From contig NC_063181.1 of assembly GCF_023159225.1 (NCBI RefSeq), positions 13,165,606 through 13,229,605 on the forward strand: 64,000 nucleotides of DNA, in the 5' to 3' direction. This DNA comes from Perognathus longimembris pacificus. Taxonomy: Eukaryota; Chordata; Mammalia; Rodentia; Heteromyidae. The position numbers and the translations under genes were made by a program. Position 1 is the stretch's first letter. Every line of letters begins with the position of its first letter. Positions 23,855 to 35,561 of this stretch are shown piece by piece. Under the pieces are notes generated by a model. The model was not told the origin of the DNA. It made no database searches and saw only the letters and a list, made by a program, of their open reading frames with translations.

Positions 23855-23912
23855 TAAAAATTTAAAAATAATTTTTATTGTTGCGATAAAGGTAATGTAC
23901 AGAGATTATCTC
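23855..23912 (-). mobile_element. Short LINE-1 3' tail
   Basis: 'aatttttattgttgcgataaaggtaatgtac' type antisense tail, about 55 bases. Confidence 0.5.
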
Positions 23913-25080
23913 TTCTAATACTTAAGAATATTGAATAGCTTAATTGAAAACAGAAAAGTATTTTCTTTCTAAGGAAAAATGTAATTTAAAATATGTTTTG
24001 AGCTTTGACAATTCTCTTGAATTTTATGATGCAAGAGAATAGAACTATCACTCTCAATGTAAAAATATCTTTTAAAGGAATACACTAAAAATCAGAACTT
24101 TTTGTTGTAAGAGGTTATCTATTTGTACTTTTAGTTTTTCCTAAGGCTTTCTTAGCAGGAATGTTTAAATATCTTATTAACTTTGCATAGGATATTAATA
24201 TTTAAAGACAGTATTTTACAGCCCTAGGGCATCATACAAAGTTAGTGGCTTGGAGATTGGGAAACTCCAGAATGAAGAGGTGGTTGTTCCAAATTGCAAG
24301 TTATTGTTCTCTATCCTCTACATTTCAAACCTCTCATCTCCAGTATATTATAATTTCTATCTCTACTATGATATTACTTTTTAATTGGGCATATTAGAAT
24401 GACATGCAACAAAACATTCAGAAGCAGAATTGCATAAGAATATGTTTAAAGATGAACAAATAAAAGGAAGCCATTTAACATCCAATAAAGAGGTCTCATT
24501 TGTTTGACTCATATGGGAATCATTTCTAACTGTATCACTTTATACAAACTTCTCCTTTTTCATTGTTAATATAAAAATTGTATTTTTTTGTTTGTGAAAG
24601 TTCTCTAAGACATATAGAATGCATGCATATCTTAAAATGTAGTATACTAAGCTGAAATTAGATGACTATCAATTCCAGGAGGGTATCAACATCTTTTTTA
24701 TTTACCACCAGAAACTTTCAGATTTTTTTTAACAAAACATAGCCCAAATGATTGGATTAAAGCAGCCTAAATGCTTTTATATCTGATGTTTCAGTTTGAT
24801 AAAATAAAAAAGTGTTAAAAACCTAAATACTTTCGTTACTATAAACTCTTTGTAAAGACAGTCTGCCAACTAATCTTAGTCATAATCAAGTATATGATAA
24901 GAAAAATTATTACTAGTATTAATAAATAGTGAATTATATATACATTATAGCACTGTAAAGCACAACATTATGTGGAAGTCACCTTCTAAGTCTGAGATTC
25001 TCAAACAAATGATGCTTTAAAACAATTTTTCTTTCATTTCAACAATGTACCTTCTAAAGTAAATAGATTGCAGATCTCAT
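23913..25080. other. Unassigned AT-rich stretch
   Basis: No recognised feature and no frame of note. Confidence 0.45.
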
Positions 25081-25084
25081 AAAC

Positions 25085-25365
25085 TTATACATGTATATGC
25101 ATATATATGTATATATGTTACATATGTTATATGTGCTATGTAATATATCATAATACATTATATCATTATATTTTATTAAAAATATATATTATATTGTGAC
25201 ATAATACATAATATAAGAACATATAATATCATAATATGATACCATATTTTACTATTAATATTATATTTATATATTGTATGTTATACTTTGCCTGTATAAT
25301 ATATACTATATATTAAATAACATATAATATATGTATAATTTGTTTATATATAATTTGTTTTTGGT
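25085..25365. repeat. AT-rich low-complexity block
   Basis: About 280 bases of imperfect TATA, ATATGTAT and ATAATATAT repeats with numerous short palindromes. Confidence 0.85.
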
Positions 25366-26043
25366 GCCAATATTGTATTTAAATTATAAACTTGTAGTTG
25401 GTCTCGATATGTTTTCTGTAAAGACTGGTGGATCAGATAGATGTGACTTTGCCAGGACTATAATTCTTATTCAGAAATCATAGAGATGACCATATGAGCA
25501 GAGTTCTGTAATCCACATAAGCCAAATTAATGTTGTATCTGTAGTGTCACCTGCTGAGTCTTATTATCACAGGTGCCCATCCCTGAAACACACACTTATT
25601 CTCACCATGTTCAGTGTATCAGCATACTTTGTCAACTGTGATGAAGACAAAACCCTACATTGCTTCTTTATTTTGATTAATTTATTATTTTTTAAAGAAA
25701 GTTCCTTCCCTCGCCACTTGGTTTGAGGAATGATGCTAAACTTTGCTAATATCTCACTGATGTAATTGTTGGTTTTTAAATGAAAGTGTCATACTTTTAT
25801 GATCGGCTCACTTTTCCCTGTCTAAATTCTTTACTAACATATGCACATTAGTTACTCATTGAGACTGTTAAGTGGAATATGGTATATGAAGCCTATATTC
25901 CTAATTAAAGGAGGAAAGACTACTTTAAAGCCATGTGTTTTTCCCCAAGGTTTCTACAAATGTCCTTTGACATTTCTGTGAAACCAGAATGCTCCAGGAT
26001 TTTTCATTGTTAATATTTTTCCCAGAAACATTTTTATTTATTC
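25366..26043. other. Unassigned stretch
   Basis: No recognised feature. Confidence 0.4.
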
Positions 26044-26058
26044 AAGAATACTTTATTC

Positions 26059-26249
26059 GGGCTGGGGATATAGCCTAGTGGCAAGAGTGCCTGCCTCGGA
26101 TACACGAGGCCCTAGGTTCGATTCCCCAGCACCACATATACAGAAAACGGCCAGAAGCGGCGCTGTGGCTCAAGTGGCGGAGTGCTAGCCTTGAGCGGGA
26201 AGAAGCCAGGGACAGTGCTCAAGCCCTGAGTCCAAGGCCCAGGACTGGC

Positions 26250-26293
<44 letters not shown>

Positions 26294-26299
26294 AAAAAC
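26059..26299 (+). mobile_element. IDL-Geo SINE with very long A-tail
   Basis: A full dimer of the CpG-rich subtype ('cggatacacgagg', 'gagcgggaag'), followed by about 45-50 A with two C interruptions near the 3' end. A perfect 15-bp duplication AAGAATACTTTATTC is at 26044-26058 and 26300-26314. The long tail and retained CpGs suggest a recent insertion. Confidence 0.96.
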
Positions 26300-26314
26300 A
26301 AGAATACTTTATTC

Positions 26315-27050
26315 ACAATGAAGACAGAATTCTTATACAATCAAAATATTAGAAAAGTGTCAAAACAATAGATGTATAAAAGACTGGAAAAGTAGAATAT
26401 AAGCAGTAACAAAAGTAGATGCATAAAACAGGGTCTAGGGTACTAAAACTTACCTCCCCTCCTTTTTTGCCTAGACAGTAACATGACAATGCACAGATTT
26501 TATACTAATAGGTCTTCTGGAATGGTGTTCAATGACGCTTTTGTGCATAGAAGAAATTCAAGTCCTTATAATCAGTTAAATTTTTGCTTGCCACTTCAAG
26601 AGACAATGTAAGCAATGTGATGGTATTGCTCAGAAAAGGAACCAACTCACAGAAACCATCTTCTGCTTTGGTGCAGGAGAGAATTGGAAATCTGGTGCTG
26701 GAGTTAAGAGGAACATGGATATTTTGTAAATAATTTAGACAGGGACAGTTGAGCCCTGCTGATCTCCATCCAGTACTCGAACATATTTTGATGGTGACAT
26801 GTAAAGCTCAGGAGCTCTGCTGTTTTAGACCTCAGATGTAATTCTCCAAAAGTAAATTCACTTAGTTGTTTACATTCCCTTTGCTATGTTATAATTTTGG
26901 AGATAAATTTTAGATATTTTCAAATAGAAGCTGCACAAGCATTATTACTGTCCCCAATGTCCGTCATACTATTACTAAAACTTTCCTTGTCAGCTGATGA
27001 ATTAGTTGATGGTGATCTTGGACATTGTCAATTGCACCATTTGAATATAG
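26315..27050. other. Unassigned stretch
   Basis: No recognised feature. Confidence 0.4.
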
Positions 27051-27066
27051 ATTTCCTGTTCTTTTC

Positions 27067-27276
27067 TTTTTTTTTTTTTTTTTTTGCCAGTCCTGGGGCT
27101 TGGACTCAGGGCCTGAGCACTGTCCCTGGCTTCTTCCCGCTCAAGGCTAGCACTCTGCCACTTGAGCCACAGCTCCACTTCTGGCCATTTTCTGTATATG
27201 TGGTGCTGGGGAATTGAACCCAGGGCTTCATATATAAGAGGCAAGCACTCTTGTCACCAGGCCATATCCCCAGCCT
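27067..27276 (-). mobile_element. IDL-Geo SINE
   Basis: A full dimer on the minus strand with a T-run of about 19 bases. The right half has 'agtggagctgtggctcaagt', an A-box start like that of 7SL-Geo elements. The target duplication is imperfect (TTTCCTGTTCT versus TTCCCTGTTCC), fitting an older copy. Confidence 0.92.
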
Positions 27277-27294
27277 CAGGTTCCCTGTTCCTTA

Positions 27295-28540
27295 AAGGGT
27301 GAAATTATTTTATCTCACATGCATTAATTAATCTGACATGCATTAATTAATATCTCTTATGAGGATAGGCTGACTAGTGTTTACATATAACATAATTCAT
27401 AATTAATCACACAGAACTAACAAACTAATAGAGTTTGCATAATCTAAATAAATAATTGTAGATCAGGATTGGGAAATTATAAAGGACATGCAATTCACGG
27501 TCTGTTGTTATTTTCTAAAGTGTTGAGAGTTTGGAAAAATGTAATTCTTTTTAAAACATGATTAAAGAAAGTATGATATTGAGGCTAAATTTAATATTGC
27601 ACTTAGAACAGTATTCAGGAGATAGACCAATTTTAGGAGCATCAGAAAAACAGATCTAGAAATAAAAATTATAGTCATGATGGCAAAAGTTTAGTTCTTT
27701 TTGTTTTTGAAAAACATATAAAAGTATTCACTGAATGATTTACAGAAATAATTTCTGATGAATACTTTTTATTATTACCACTTCTATTTTTTTGCAGTTC
27801 AATGAGACATTTGTGGTTTTCCAATAATTTCCGAATGTCAGTTTTAATGAGTGTATTTGTTGTTCCTCAATGGTTAATTAAATTTCATTTAAAAGACACT
27901 ACTAATTCACTTTATTCATCCAGGCAATTACTAACATGGTGGCACACACAACATCATTGCCTAGTATTTCAGATCCCGCTGCCACAATACATATTTTGTT
28001 CTATCTTCCTTATCACTAATTCTAATGCCTATGTTCAAAATTTCCTCTAGAGAAGGGATGGTATTTGTTAGTGTGAAGAACAATTATAGTTGTTGCCTAT
28101 GGACATTTCTTCCTATATGTGTCATTTTGATCTGTTTCAGTGTCATGCTGTGAACACACTGGTCAGCTCCCAGCAATATTTAGTGGAATATAAATTAATA
28201 ACCCGTGGAGGAGATGATATTTGAAAACAGATGGGGCTCATCTCTGGCCCAACAGAACATTCATCACTGGACGTCAAGGAAAATAAGGTTCAATTGTTAA
28301 TAAAATTGAGCAGCTAGTACTAAGGTGTGGCAGGCATAGGAAATACAATGTCTGTCCCTTCAGCCAGTCCTTCTTCCTGCTCACTTGCCTGGTATTTGTG
28401 CCTATTTAACAAGTGCTGTTTATCTGTGATTGAAGTGGTTGATTTGGGCCTAGTAAAATAAATGGAGAACAGCTCTTGTAGATGTACTGCAACAATGACA
28501 GTAGGTTCTTTTTTAATGAAAGGAATGTATATTAAAAGAA
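27295..28540. other. Unassigned stretch
   Basis: A 16-base direct repeat ACATGCATTAATTAAT occurs at about 27318 and 27338. Otherwise nothing recognised. Confidence 0.4.
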
Positions 28541-28544
28541 TATT

Positions 28545-28705
28545 TGAATGTAAACAATAGAATATTATTCAGCCAAAAAGAATAAATAAATTATATCACA
28601 TACACGGAAAATGGATGTAACTGGAGATTATAATGCAGAGAAGTAAGTTAGTTTACTAATAACAAAGGCCATCTCTTTTCTCTCATAGGCAAAACCTGCT
28701 ACTAA
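28545..28705 (+). mobile_element. Old LINE-1 ORF2 end/3'UTR
   Basis: 'aatagaatattattcagcca' followed by 'aaaatggatgtaactggag' is a standard ORF2 C-terminal phrase of older mammalian LINE-1 families. Related 3'UTR-like text seems to resume after the SINE at 28975-29110. Confidence 0.7.
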
Positions 28706-28716
28706 AAGGTTTTTAT

Positions 28717-28966
28717 ATGCCAAGTGCTTATGGTGGCTCATGCCTGTAATCCAGCTAGCTATTTATGATGCTGAGATCTGAGGATAATGGTTCAAAGCTA
28801 CCCAGGGAGGAAAGTCTGTGAGACTCTTCTGTCCAATTAACCACCAAAAATTTGAAGTGTAGCTATAGCTCAACTGGTAGAGCACTAGCCTTGAGACAAA
28901 AAAAAAAAAAAAAAAAGGGAAAGCCTCCAGGCCCTGAGTTCAAGCCCTAGTACACAAACACATATT
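28717..28966 (+). mobile_element. 7SL-Geo dimeric SINE
   Basis: The plus-strand dimer starts with a B1/Alu-type head ('ggtggctcatgcctgtaatc'), then 'gctgagatctgaggataatg' and the linker 'ccaattaaccacc'. The right half is tRNA-like: 'tagctcaactggtagagcac' with B-box GTTCAAGCC. A run of 18 A lies inside the right half (28898-28916), so the A-run is not the terminal tail. Confidence 0.88.
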
Positions 28967-29114
28967 AAAGTTATACTCACAGAGAAATTCTGTCTTTGCA
29001 ACTGGTGAGACTGCTTATGAGGACATGAAGGAAGGGAAGAAGAGGATGTTATGTGGTAAATAATATTGAACTATATGTATTGTATGTATGCATGAAAATT
29101 CTATAAAGGAATTT

Positions 29115-29465
29115 ACTGAAAGCTTTCAAATAATAGAGTAGAAGGCAACAGGAAAAGAAAGCATGATGCAGTGTGTTCATCTGATTACAAGATAATATTC
29201 ACATGTGTGAACTACGAAGGCAAAACTTTTGTACAATTAATAGACACCAAAGAAAGTGAATGTCTAAAGAATTAGTTTCTCTCCAAAGTAAACAAATACA
29301 GGTTTCAAAACTTCTCAGTTTATGTGTCCAAAAAATCTTAACCACAACAAGACCTGAGGGAACAATCAGACTAATCTAGAGGGCGAGACACTCTACAAAG
29401 TGACTGCCCCAGACTAAAATACAACCCTCAATGTCATGAAAAAGAGCAATAATGAAAGCAGTGTA
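29115..29465. other. Unassigned stretch
   Basis: No recognised feature. Confidence 0.4.
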
Positions 29466-29479
29466 AAAAAGAGGGTTGC

Positions 29480-30341
29480 TTTTTTTTATATATTTATCGT
29501 CAAAGTGATGTACAGAGAGGTTACAGTTTCATACGTTAGGTCTTGGGTACACTTCTTGTACTATTTGTTATTTCCTCCCTCATTTTCCCCTCCCCTTCCC
29601 CTTCCCTCTCCCCTCATGAATTGTTCAGTTGTCTTACACCAAATGGTTTTGCAAGTATTGCTTTTGGAGTCATTTGTTTTTTTATCCTTTGTCTCTCGAT
29701 TTTGATATTCCCTTTCGCTTCCCTAGTTCTAATACCAGTATATACAGTATCCAGTGTACTCAGATGAGATACAGTGCTAGAGTGGGTACAACCACAGGAA
29801 GGGGATACAAAAGGATCGTCAACAAAAGAAGCTACGGTTTCACAAGGCATGTTGAAAGTAATTACAACAGTGATATAACACTCATTTCCATAACATGGGG
29901 TTCATTTCACTTAGCATCATCTTATGCATTCATAAGGGTATAGCTATTGGGCTCTTGTGATCCTCTGCTGTGACTAGCCTAAACCTGTGCTAATTATTCC
30001 CTATGAGGGAAACCATAGAGTCCATGTTTCTTTGGGTCTGGCTCACTTCACTTAGTATAATTTTTTCCAAGTTCTTCCATTTCCTTTCAAATGGGGCAAT
30101 GTCATTCTTTCTGATAGAGGCATAAAATTCCATTGTGTATATGTACCACATTTTCCTGATCCATTAGTCTGCTGAGGGGTATCTGGGTTGATTCCATATT
30201 TTAGCTATGACAAATTGTCCTGTGATGAACATTGTTGTACTGGTGGCTTTAGTGTGTTCTTGTTTGTAACCTTTTGGGTAGATGCCCAAAAGTGGGGCTG
30301 CTGGGTCATAGGAAAGCTCTATGTTTAGCCTTCTGAGGAAT
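29480..30341 (-). mobile_element. LINE-1 3' end with ORF2 C-terminal remnant
   Basis: On the minus strand, ORF2 C-terminal sequence is readable near 30170-30335 (residues such as LRRLNIELSYDPA, LLGIYPKG and IWNQP). It is broken by a stop at 30164-30166, then continues through the 3'UTR to a short A-tail at about 29482. The target duplication AAGAGGGTTGC (29469-29479) and AAGAGGGTTCC (30342-30352) differs at one base. The copy is 5'-truncated at about 860 bp, without inversion. Confidence 0.92.
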
Positions 30342-30354
30342 AAGAGGGTTCCTT

Positions 30355-30720
30355 TAGTTAAACAATGTTTCACTTTTGTTGCTCTTGTTTTGATCTTCTT
30401 TATCTTCTAAGCCAGAAAAGGATGTAAAACTGACATTAATTATAGGTCCCCAAGTAATACTTGACTACATGCTGATTTTCCCCCAACCTCTCCAATCTGG
30501 GTGGTACAAAATCAATTGATCTCCATTTGTGCATATGATTAATATAGCCTATTCTTTTCAGAGCTTAGAAAGTAAAGCATGGGATACAGCCATTAAATCA
30601 GAAGGTACACAATTAGGTTTTGTGAGAAATGTCCAAAAGAGAGTCTAGCACAGCTGCTGAGTGGGTAGAAGTGAAAGAGCCAAATATGTGAATTTGGGAA
30701 TTGGTCTTTAGGTTGAAATA
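30355..30720. other. Unassigned stretch
   Basis: No recognised feature. Confidence 0.4.
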
Positions 30721-31017
30721 TTAATACGATGCCTGAAGCATGATGCTAGATTCGTTGGCCAAGACCCAGAGGAGGGAGGAAACAGTGAATATTATTCCTG
30801 GTATGAAGATGAGCATGGAGAATGGCCTTGAGGCAAGAAGGAGTCTGATGTGTCTTTGGCTCCAGGAGTAGAGCAAGTGGAGTGGTAGGGTCATGTACAA
30901 GAGCATAGGGAGCCACACCAAGACTAGGTAGAGCACATGCAGTAGGCGAGGGGGCAAGGTGGGCAGAGAACCATGCCTGGCAGGATGAGGAAGGGCGCCA
31001 TTCTTCTTCTCTTTCAT
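30721..31017 (-). other. Unassigned 98-codon open frame with two hydrophobic segments
   Basis: I do not recognise this frame. Translated, it has a basic start, a hydrophobic stretch at about residues 26-50 (rich in Leu, Val, Met, with WLPML) and another at about 61-88 (LIFIPGII, SSLLWVLA), so it would be a small two-span membrane protein. The frame stays open upstream of the Met to about 31080 with a Lys-rich stretch (KTKKKT). The sequence is not part of a repeat that I can identify. No downstream A-tail, splice site pair or promoter is evident. It may be a decayed exon, a processed pseudogene or chance. Confidence 0.25.
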
Positions 31018-31620
31018 CAGTTTTCTGCTACTGTTTGTTTTCTTTTTGGTCTTGCTGGTCTTTCCCAGTTTGTCCTCATGTGCTCATCTTTCAGTGTTAG
31101 TGTGGCATACTCCCTTCTAAAATGCCTACTTCTAATAAAAAGAGGCTAAGCACTTAACTTTCAATTTTTTTAGTCATTGGAAAGCTCATGTACAAAAGTT
31201 GATAACTGGTAGGCTATTGAAAAGTAGCATTTGGTATATTATATTTATTTATTTATTTTCAGATGTCAAATAACTCGAAAAATCAAGTGGCATTATTATG
31301 ACAAAATGAACCTCCCTGTCTGATTCACTCTTTTCTAGATGGGCAATGCTGCTCAGAAACTATGTCTTATCAAAATAAGCAATAAAAATGTAATTTATGC
31401 AGAACTCACTCTGATTAGAGACAATAGTTAATTAATGATACATACTTGATACTCTCCATTTGGCTTTGTTTGTTTTTGGGTGTCAGTTGCACTTCAGTCC
31501 TTAAGACTGGTGTGGGGAGGGCATTTGTTTCCCTCTCAAAGTTTTCAGTTCCATGCTTTAGCCATGAGCCATCTTTGAAGGTATCTCTGGTACTGTTTTA
31601 TGTCAGGCTCTTTTCTCTAG
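31018..31620. other. Unassigned stretch
   Basis: No recognised feature, apart from a short TTTA-rich run near 31240-31260. Confidence 0.4.
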
Positions 31621-31625
31621 TCAGT

Positions 31626-31648
31626 TATTTATTATTATTATTATTATT

Positions 31649-31687
<39 letters not shown>
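31626..31687. repeat. (TTA)n(TCA)n compound microsatellite
   Basis: About 8 TTA units followed by about 12 TCA units, directly abutting the A-tail side of a minus-strand SINE. The repeat likely grew from that tail. Confidence 0.92.
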
Positions 31688-31688
<1 letters not shown>

Positions 31689-31689
<1 letters not shown>

Positions 31690-31866
31690 TTCTGGGGCTT
31701 GAAATCTGGACCTAGGCTACCACTTAAGCCACAGTGCCACTTCCAGTTTTCTGATGGAGATAAGAGTCTCATGGACTTTCCTGGCCTGGCTGCCTGTGAC
31801 CTACAATCTTCACGTCTCACTCTCCTAAGTAGCTAGAATTACAGTCTTGAGCCACTGGTTCCCGGA
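31689..31866 (-). mobile_element. 7SL-Geo dimeric SINE, partial
   Basis: Antisense Geo half shortened ('ctaccacttaagccacagtg'), linker 'gatggagataagagtctcat', then antisense 7SL half ('ctcctaagtagctagaatta'). Confidence 0.8.
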
Positions 31867-31867
31867 T

Positions 31868-32062
31868 TAGTTTTGTATTGTTATTATAAAGATGATGTAC
31901 AGACATGTTACAGTTACATAAGTCAGGTAAATAGAACATTTGTTCATTTCTTTTTGGGCAATGTCACCCCTTTCCTCTCCCAATTTTTCCCTCCCATCCC
32001 CACCCACAAGTAGTATAGTTCATTTCCAACATAGTGTCTAGTGAGTACCACTGCTGAATCTA
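31868..32062 (-). mobile_element. LINE-1 3'UTR tail
   Basis: 'tattgttattataaagatga' and 'acagacatgttacagttaca', then the C/T-rich section 'ccctcccatccccacccaca'. Antisense 3'UTR like the other tails here. Confidence 0.75.
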
Positions 32063-32660
32063 ATGAGCTAATTTTCTAGCTTTCATGAATTTTTTACTGG
32101 GGTTCCCTTCTTCACCTTCATCATGTTCATCATCTTCATCTACTGAAAGTTCTGAAGATAAAGTCCATGGGGAAAACAGTTTCATTTTGTGACTCTTACT
32201 TTTCAATTCATGAGGCCAAACTTTCCATGTAGAACAGCTAAACTAAATTCTGCTTTTCTCTCCTCAGTGGTGCCAAGCCTGATCCTAATTACCCTAAGAG
32301 ATCAATCAGTGCATAATTAACTATTCACCTATGAGAAAGGTGATTTTTTTTCTCCTGGAATCAAAATTCTGTTGTTTACCCTCACTAGAAAACACTAAGC
32401 TATACTTATTATTTAAAAAGTGATGTCAAATTAATTGAGGATAATTATTTTGTGACAGGAGTCCACAGTAATTTTTTATTATTCCTAATTAAATATGGAA
32501 ATGAGCAGTCATGTATAAAGTCACATTTTATGTGTTATGAAAGGAAAGTCTGATGTGGATAGAGGGGAATATTGGATGATTGAGTAGGAAATGTGATGGC
32601 ATTCAGACCATTTGGAAATCTGAGTTTTGTGTTTCTGGGAGAACTGTCTCTCTATAGAAG
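32063..32660. other. Unassigned stretch
   Basis: No recognised feature. Confidence 0.4.
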
Positions 32661-32678
32661 AGAAAGAATTTAATTTTT

Positions 32679-32878
32679 TTTTTTTTTGCCAGTCCTGGGC
32701 ATTGGACTCAGAGCTTGAGCACTGTCCCTGGCTTCCTTTTGCTCAAGGCTAGCACTCTGCCACTTGAGCCACAGCACCACTTCTGGCCGTTTTCTGTATA
32801 TGTGGTGCTGGGGAATCAAACCCAAGGCCTCATGTATATGAGGCAAGCTCTCTTGCCACTAGGCCATATCCCCAGCCC
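32679..32878 (-). mobile_element. IDL-Geo SINE
   Basis: A full dimer on the minus strand. The duplication AAGAATTTAATTTTT is at about 32664-32678 and 32879-32893. It carries the 'gagcaaaagg' variant in the right half. Confidence 0.94.
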
Positions 32879-32893
32879 AAGAATTTAATTTTT

Positions 32894-33240
32894 GAAAAAT
32901 AAAAATAATTTCCTTGAAAATGGCTTAAAACTGCAGTTACTGTATTTACTGGAGTATACATTGGGGGATGTATTTTCTTTTCTCTTCTCCTTTTAGCTAC
33001 GTAAGAACACTACATGTTATCTTATTTATTATTTACAAAGAAAATACGAATGCTTATCAAATGATAAGTGTGCTCCCAAGCATAGCAGTAATGTTCTAAA
33101 ACAACATGTAGAAATTATTGTTTGTTCATATATGATAAGAGAATGAGGACACAAAATATCAATTTTTGGAATAAAAATTTATATTAATATTTAGGAAAAG
33201 ATTTTCAAAAGTAGGGATAGTTCAAGAGATATCTGGAATC
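32894..33240. other. Unassigned stretch
   Basis: No recognised feature. Confidence 0.4.
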
Positions 33241-33255
33241 AAGAATATTCTTTGC

Positions 33256-33892
33256 AACTAATAGCCAGCTCATCAAGTGGGCTAAAGACCTACAAAGAGA
33301 CTTCTCTGATGAGGAAATGAGAATGGCCAAGAGACATATGAAAAAGTGCTCTACATCACTGGCCATAAAAGAAATGCAAATCAAAACAACATTGAGATTC
33401 CATCTCACCCCAGTAAGAATGTCATATATCAAGAAAACTAACAATAACAGTTGTTGGAGGGGATGTGGCCAAAAGGGAACCCTACTTCATTGTTGGTGGG
33501 AATGTAAACTGGTTCAGCCACTCTGGCAAGCAGTATGGAGATTCCTCAGAAGGCTAAATGTAGAACTCCCCTAAGACCCAGCAACCCCACTTTTGGGTAT
33601 TTATCCAAAAAACCACAAACAAAATCACAGTAAAGCCACCAGCACAACAATGTTCATTGCAGTGCAATTTGTCATAGCGAGAATCTGGAACCAACCCAGA
33701 TGCCCCTCCGTAGACGAATGGATCAGGAAAATGTTGTACATATACACAATGGAATTTTTTGCCTCTATCAGAAAGAATGGCATTGCCTCATTTGCAAGGA
33801 AATGGAAGGACTTGGAAAAAATTATACTAAGTGAAGTGAGCCAGACCCAAAGAAACATGGACTCTATGGTCTCCCTTATTGGGAATAATTAG
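33256..33892 (+). pseudogene. LINE-1 ORF2 C-terminal fragment
   Basis: This encodes the extreme C-terminus of the LINE-1 ORF2 protein, which in intact elements supplies endonuclease and reverse transcriptase; neither catalytic domain remains here. The cysteine-rich motif C-x3-C-x7-H-x4-C of mammalian ORF2 is intact (CWRGC ... LLHCWWEC, coded near 33452-33510). One in-frame TAA at 33572-33574 lies where a sister copy in this window (30164-30373, minus strand) has a Tyr codon. After it the same frame stays open to a TAG/TAA-type end at 33890-33892. The fragment is non-functional because of the 5' truncation and the stop. Confidence 0.93.
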
Positions 33893-34397
33893 CACAGGTT
33901 TAGGCAAGTCACAGCAGAGGATCACAAGAGCCCAATAGCTATACCCTTATGATCACATAAGATGATGCTAAGTGAAATGAACTCCATTTTATGGAAAAGA
34001 TTGTTATATCACAGTTGTAACTACTTTCAACATCCCATGTGTATCTGTAATTTCTACTGTTGATGATGTTCTTGTATCACCTTCTTGGATTGTATCTACA
34101 CTATCTCTGTAATCTTATCTGAGTATATTGGAAACCGTGTATACTGGTATTAGAATTAGGAAATTGAGAGGGAATACCAAAATTGAGAGACAAAGGGTAA
34201 ATTAAGAGAAACAACAACAAAAGCAATACTTGCAAAACTGTATGGTGTAAGCGAACTGAACACCTCAGGGGGGGAAAGGGGGAGGGGGGAGGGGGGTAAG
34301 AGGGACAAGGTAACAAACAGTACAAGAAATGTATCCAATGCCTAACGTATGAAACTGTAACTTCTCTGTACATCAGTTTTATAATAAAAAATAAAAA
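33256..34397 (+). mobile_element. LINE-1, 5'-truncated, with clear target duplication
   Basis: A 1142-bp insertion holding the ORF2 C-terminus (to 33892) and the 3'UTR. The 3'UTR includes a G-rich polypurine run at about 34268-34310 and ends in an A-rich tail. A perfect 15-bp duplication AAGAATATTCTTTGC is at 33241-33255 and 34398-34412. It is the best-preserved LINE-1 in the window and a good reference for the others. Confidence 0.96.
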
Positions 34398-34412
34398 AAG
34401 AATATTCTTTGC

Positions 34413-35012
34413 TTTTTTGATAAAAGAAAAATAAAATAATTGTCATTTCCATTAGAATTATATTCTATTCTCTTTAAGCTTTGAAATGACCAAATGTATC
34501 ATAGAGCTCACAGATTTCTTGAAAAAGACTGGAAAAATTGTGTTTGGTAATAATCATTTTAAACCACTGACTTTTGTGCAAAAGAAAACAAAACGCCCTA
34601 ATGATTTGAGCAATAGTTGTTTAGCAGATTGAAGAACATTAGTTTTGTATGACTTGTTAAAATGAGTACTGTATTATACTCATTTAATACACAATAAGTT
34701 TTCCTGGGGCTGCTAATAAATCTTTGGGATCCAAGAAACCTTTAATAAAAATTTGAAACAGCAATGAGTATGCAAAAGTAAAAATGATAAGAAAAATAAC
34801 AGAATTCATGGGAATATACACATATCGATTCATTGTAAAAAAAAAAAAGACTCTCAGATCAGTTAGTTTAAGCAAGTGTTAGAAACTATTCATGATAGCA
34901 TTATTTTCCTGGGGACCAAACTAGTACATATATTAACTATCATCCTATCAGATTGTGCAAGTGCTACCTGTCTGTTTTGTGGCTGTGTTCTAGTATTATC
35001 TGGTTGGACTAC

Positions 35013-35015
<3 letters not shown>
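34413..35015. other. Unassigned stretch
   Basis: No recognised feature. Confidence 0.4.

Positions 35016-35018
<3 letters not shown>

Positions 35019-35046
<28 letters not shown>
35019..35046. repeat. (GT)n microsatellite
   Basis: About 14 GT units, preceded by ACGCGCAC. Confidence 0.95.
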
Positions 35047-35545
35047 ATTTCCACTTTTAACAACTCTGAGTTTCTTCTCTTAACTTAGTCAATTTTACTG
35101 GAGAGAATTTCTCCAATTTCCTGAATATAGGTTTTAAAATTTGGATGCCAAAATTTGTGGGAGCCAAATGAAGTTTTGAGTACCGGAGTCTTGCTGGTTA
35201 GCAGTCAGAGTGTTCACTTAATTGTCTCCTTCTAGCCCAAATGCCATCCCTGGCATTGAAGTCTGCCAGCTGTAGAGATGAAAGGGTGGCCATTCTAACT
35301 CCCAGAAGTGAAACTTGGACTCCTCACCAACATTTTTGGAAGAGAAGTTACCCAGCTGCATGGAGAGGGAAAGATCTGGTAGAACAGTGGATATTTCCAC
35401 CTGTGTTTTCCTTTGAGACATATTTGATGGTAATGAATTTGGAGTCTTGGGTGATCTGCCCCTAACCATCTTGCTCTGGGCTTCTCATGGTACCAGCATT
35501 TTTGCCAGTCTTTAGTCCAGTGCTCTTTCTGTGGTATGTGAATTA
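35047..35545. other. Unassigned stretch of moderate GC
   Basis: 35160-35470 is higher in GC than its surroundings and open in opposite frames (74 and 83 codons) without a recognised domain. No repeat identified. Confidence 0.35.
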
Positions 35546-35561
35546 CACTGATTTTCTTCTT

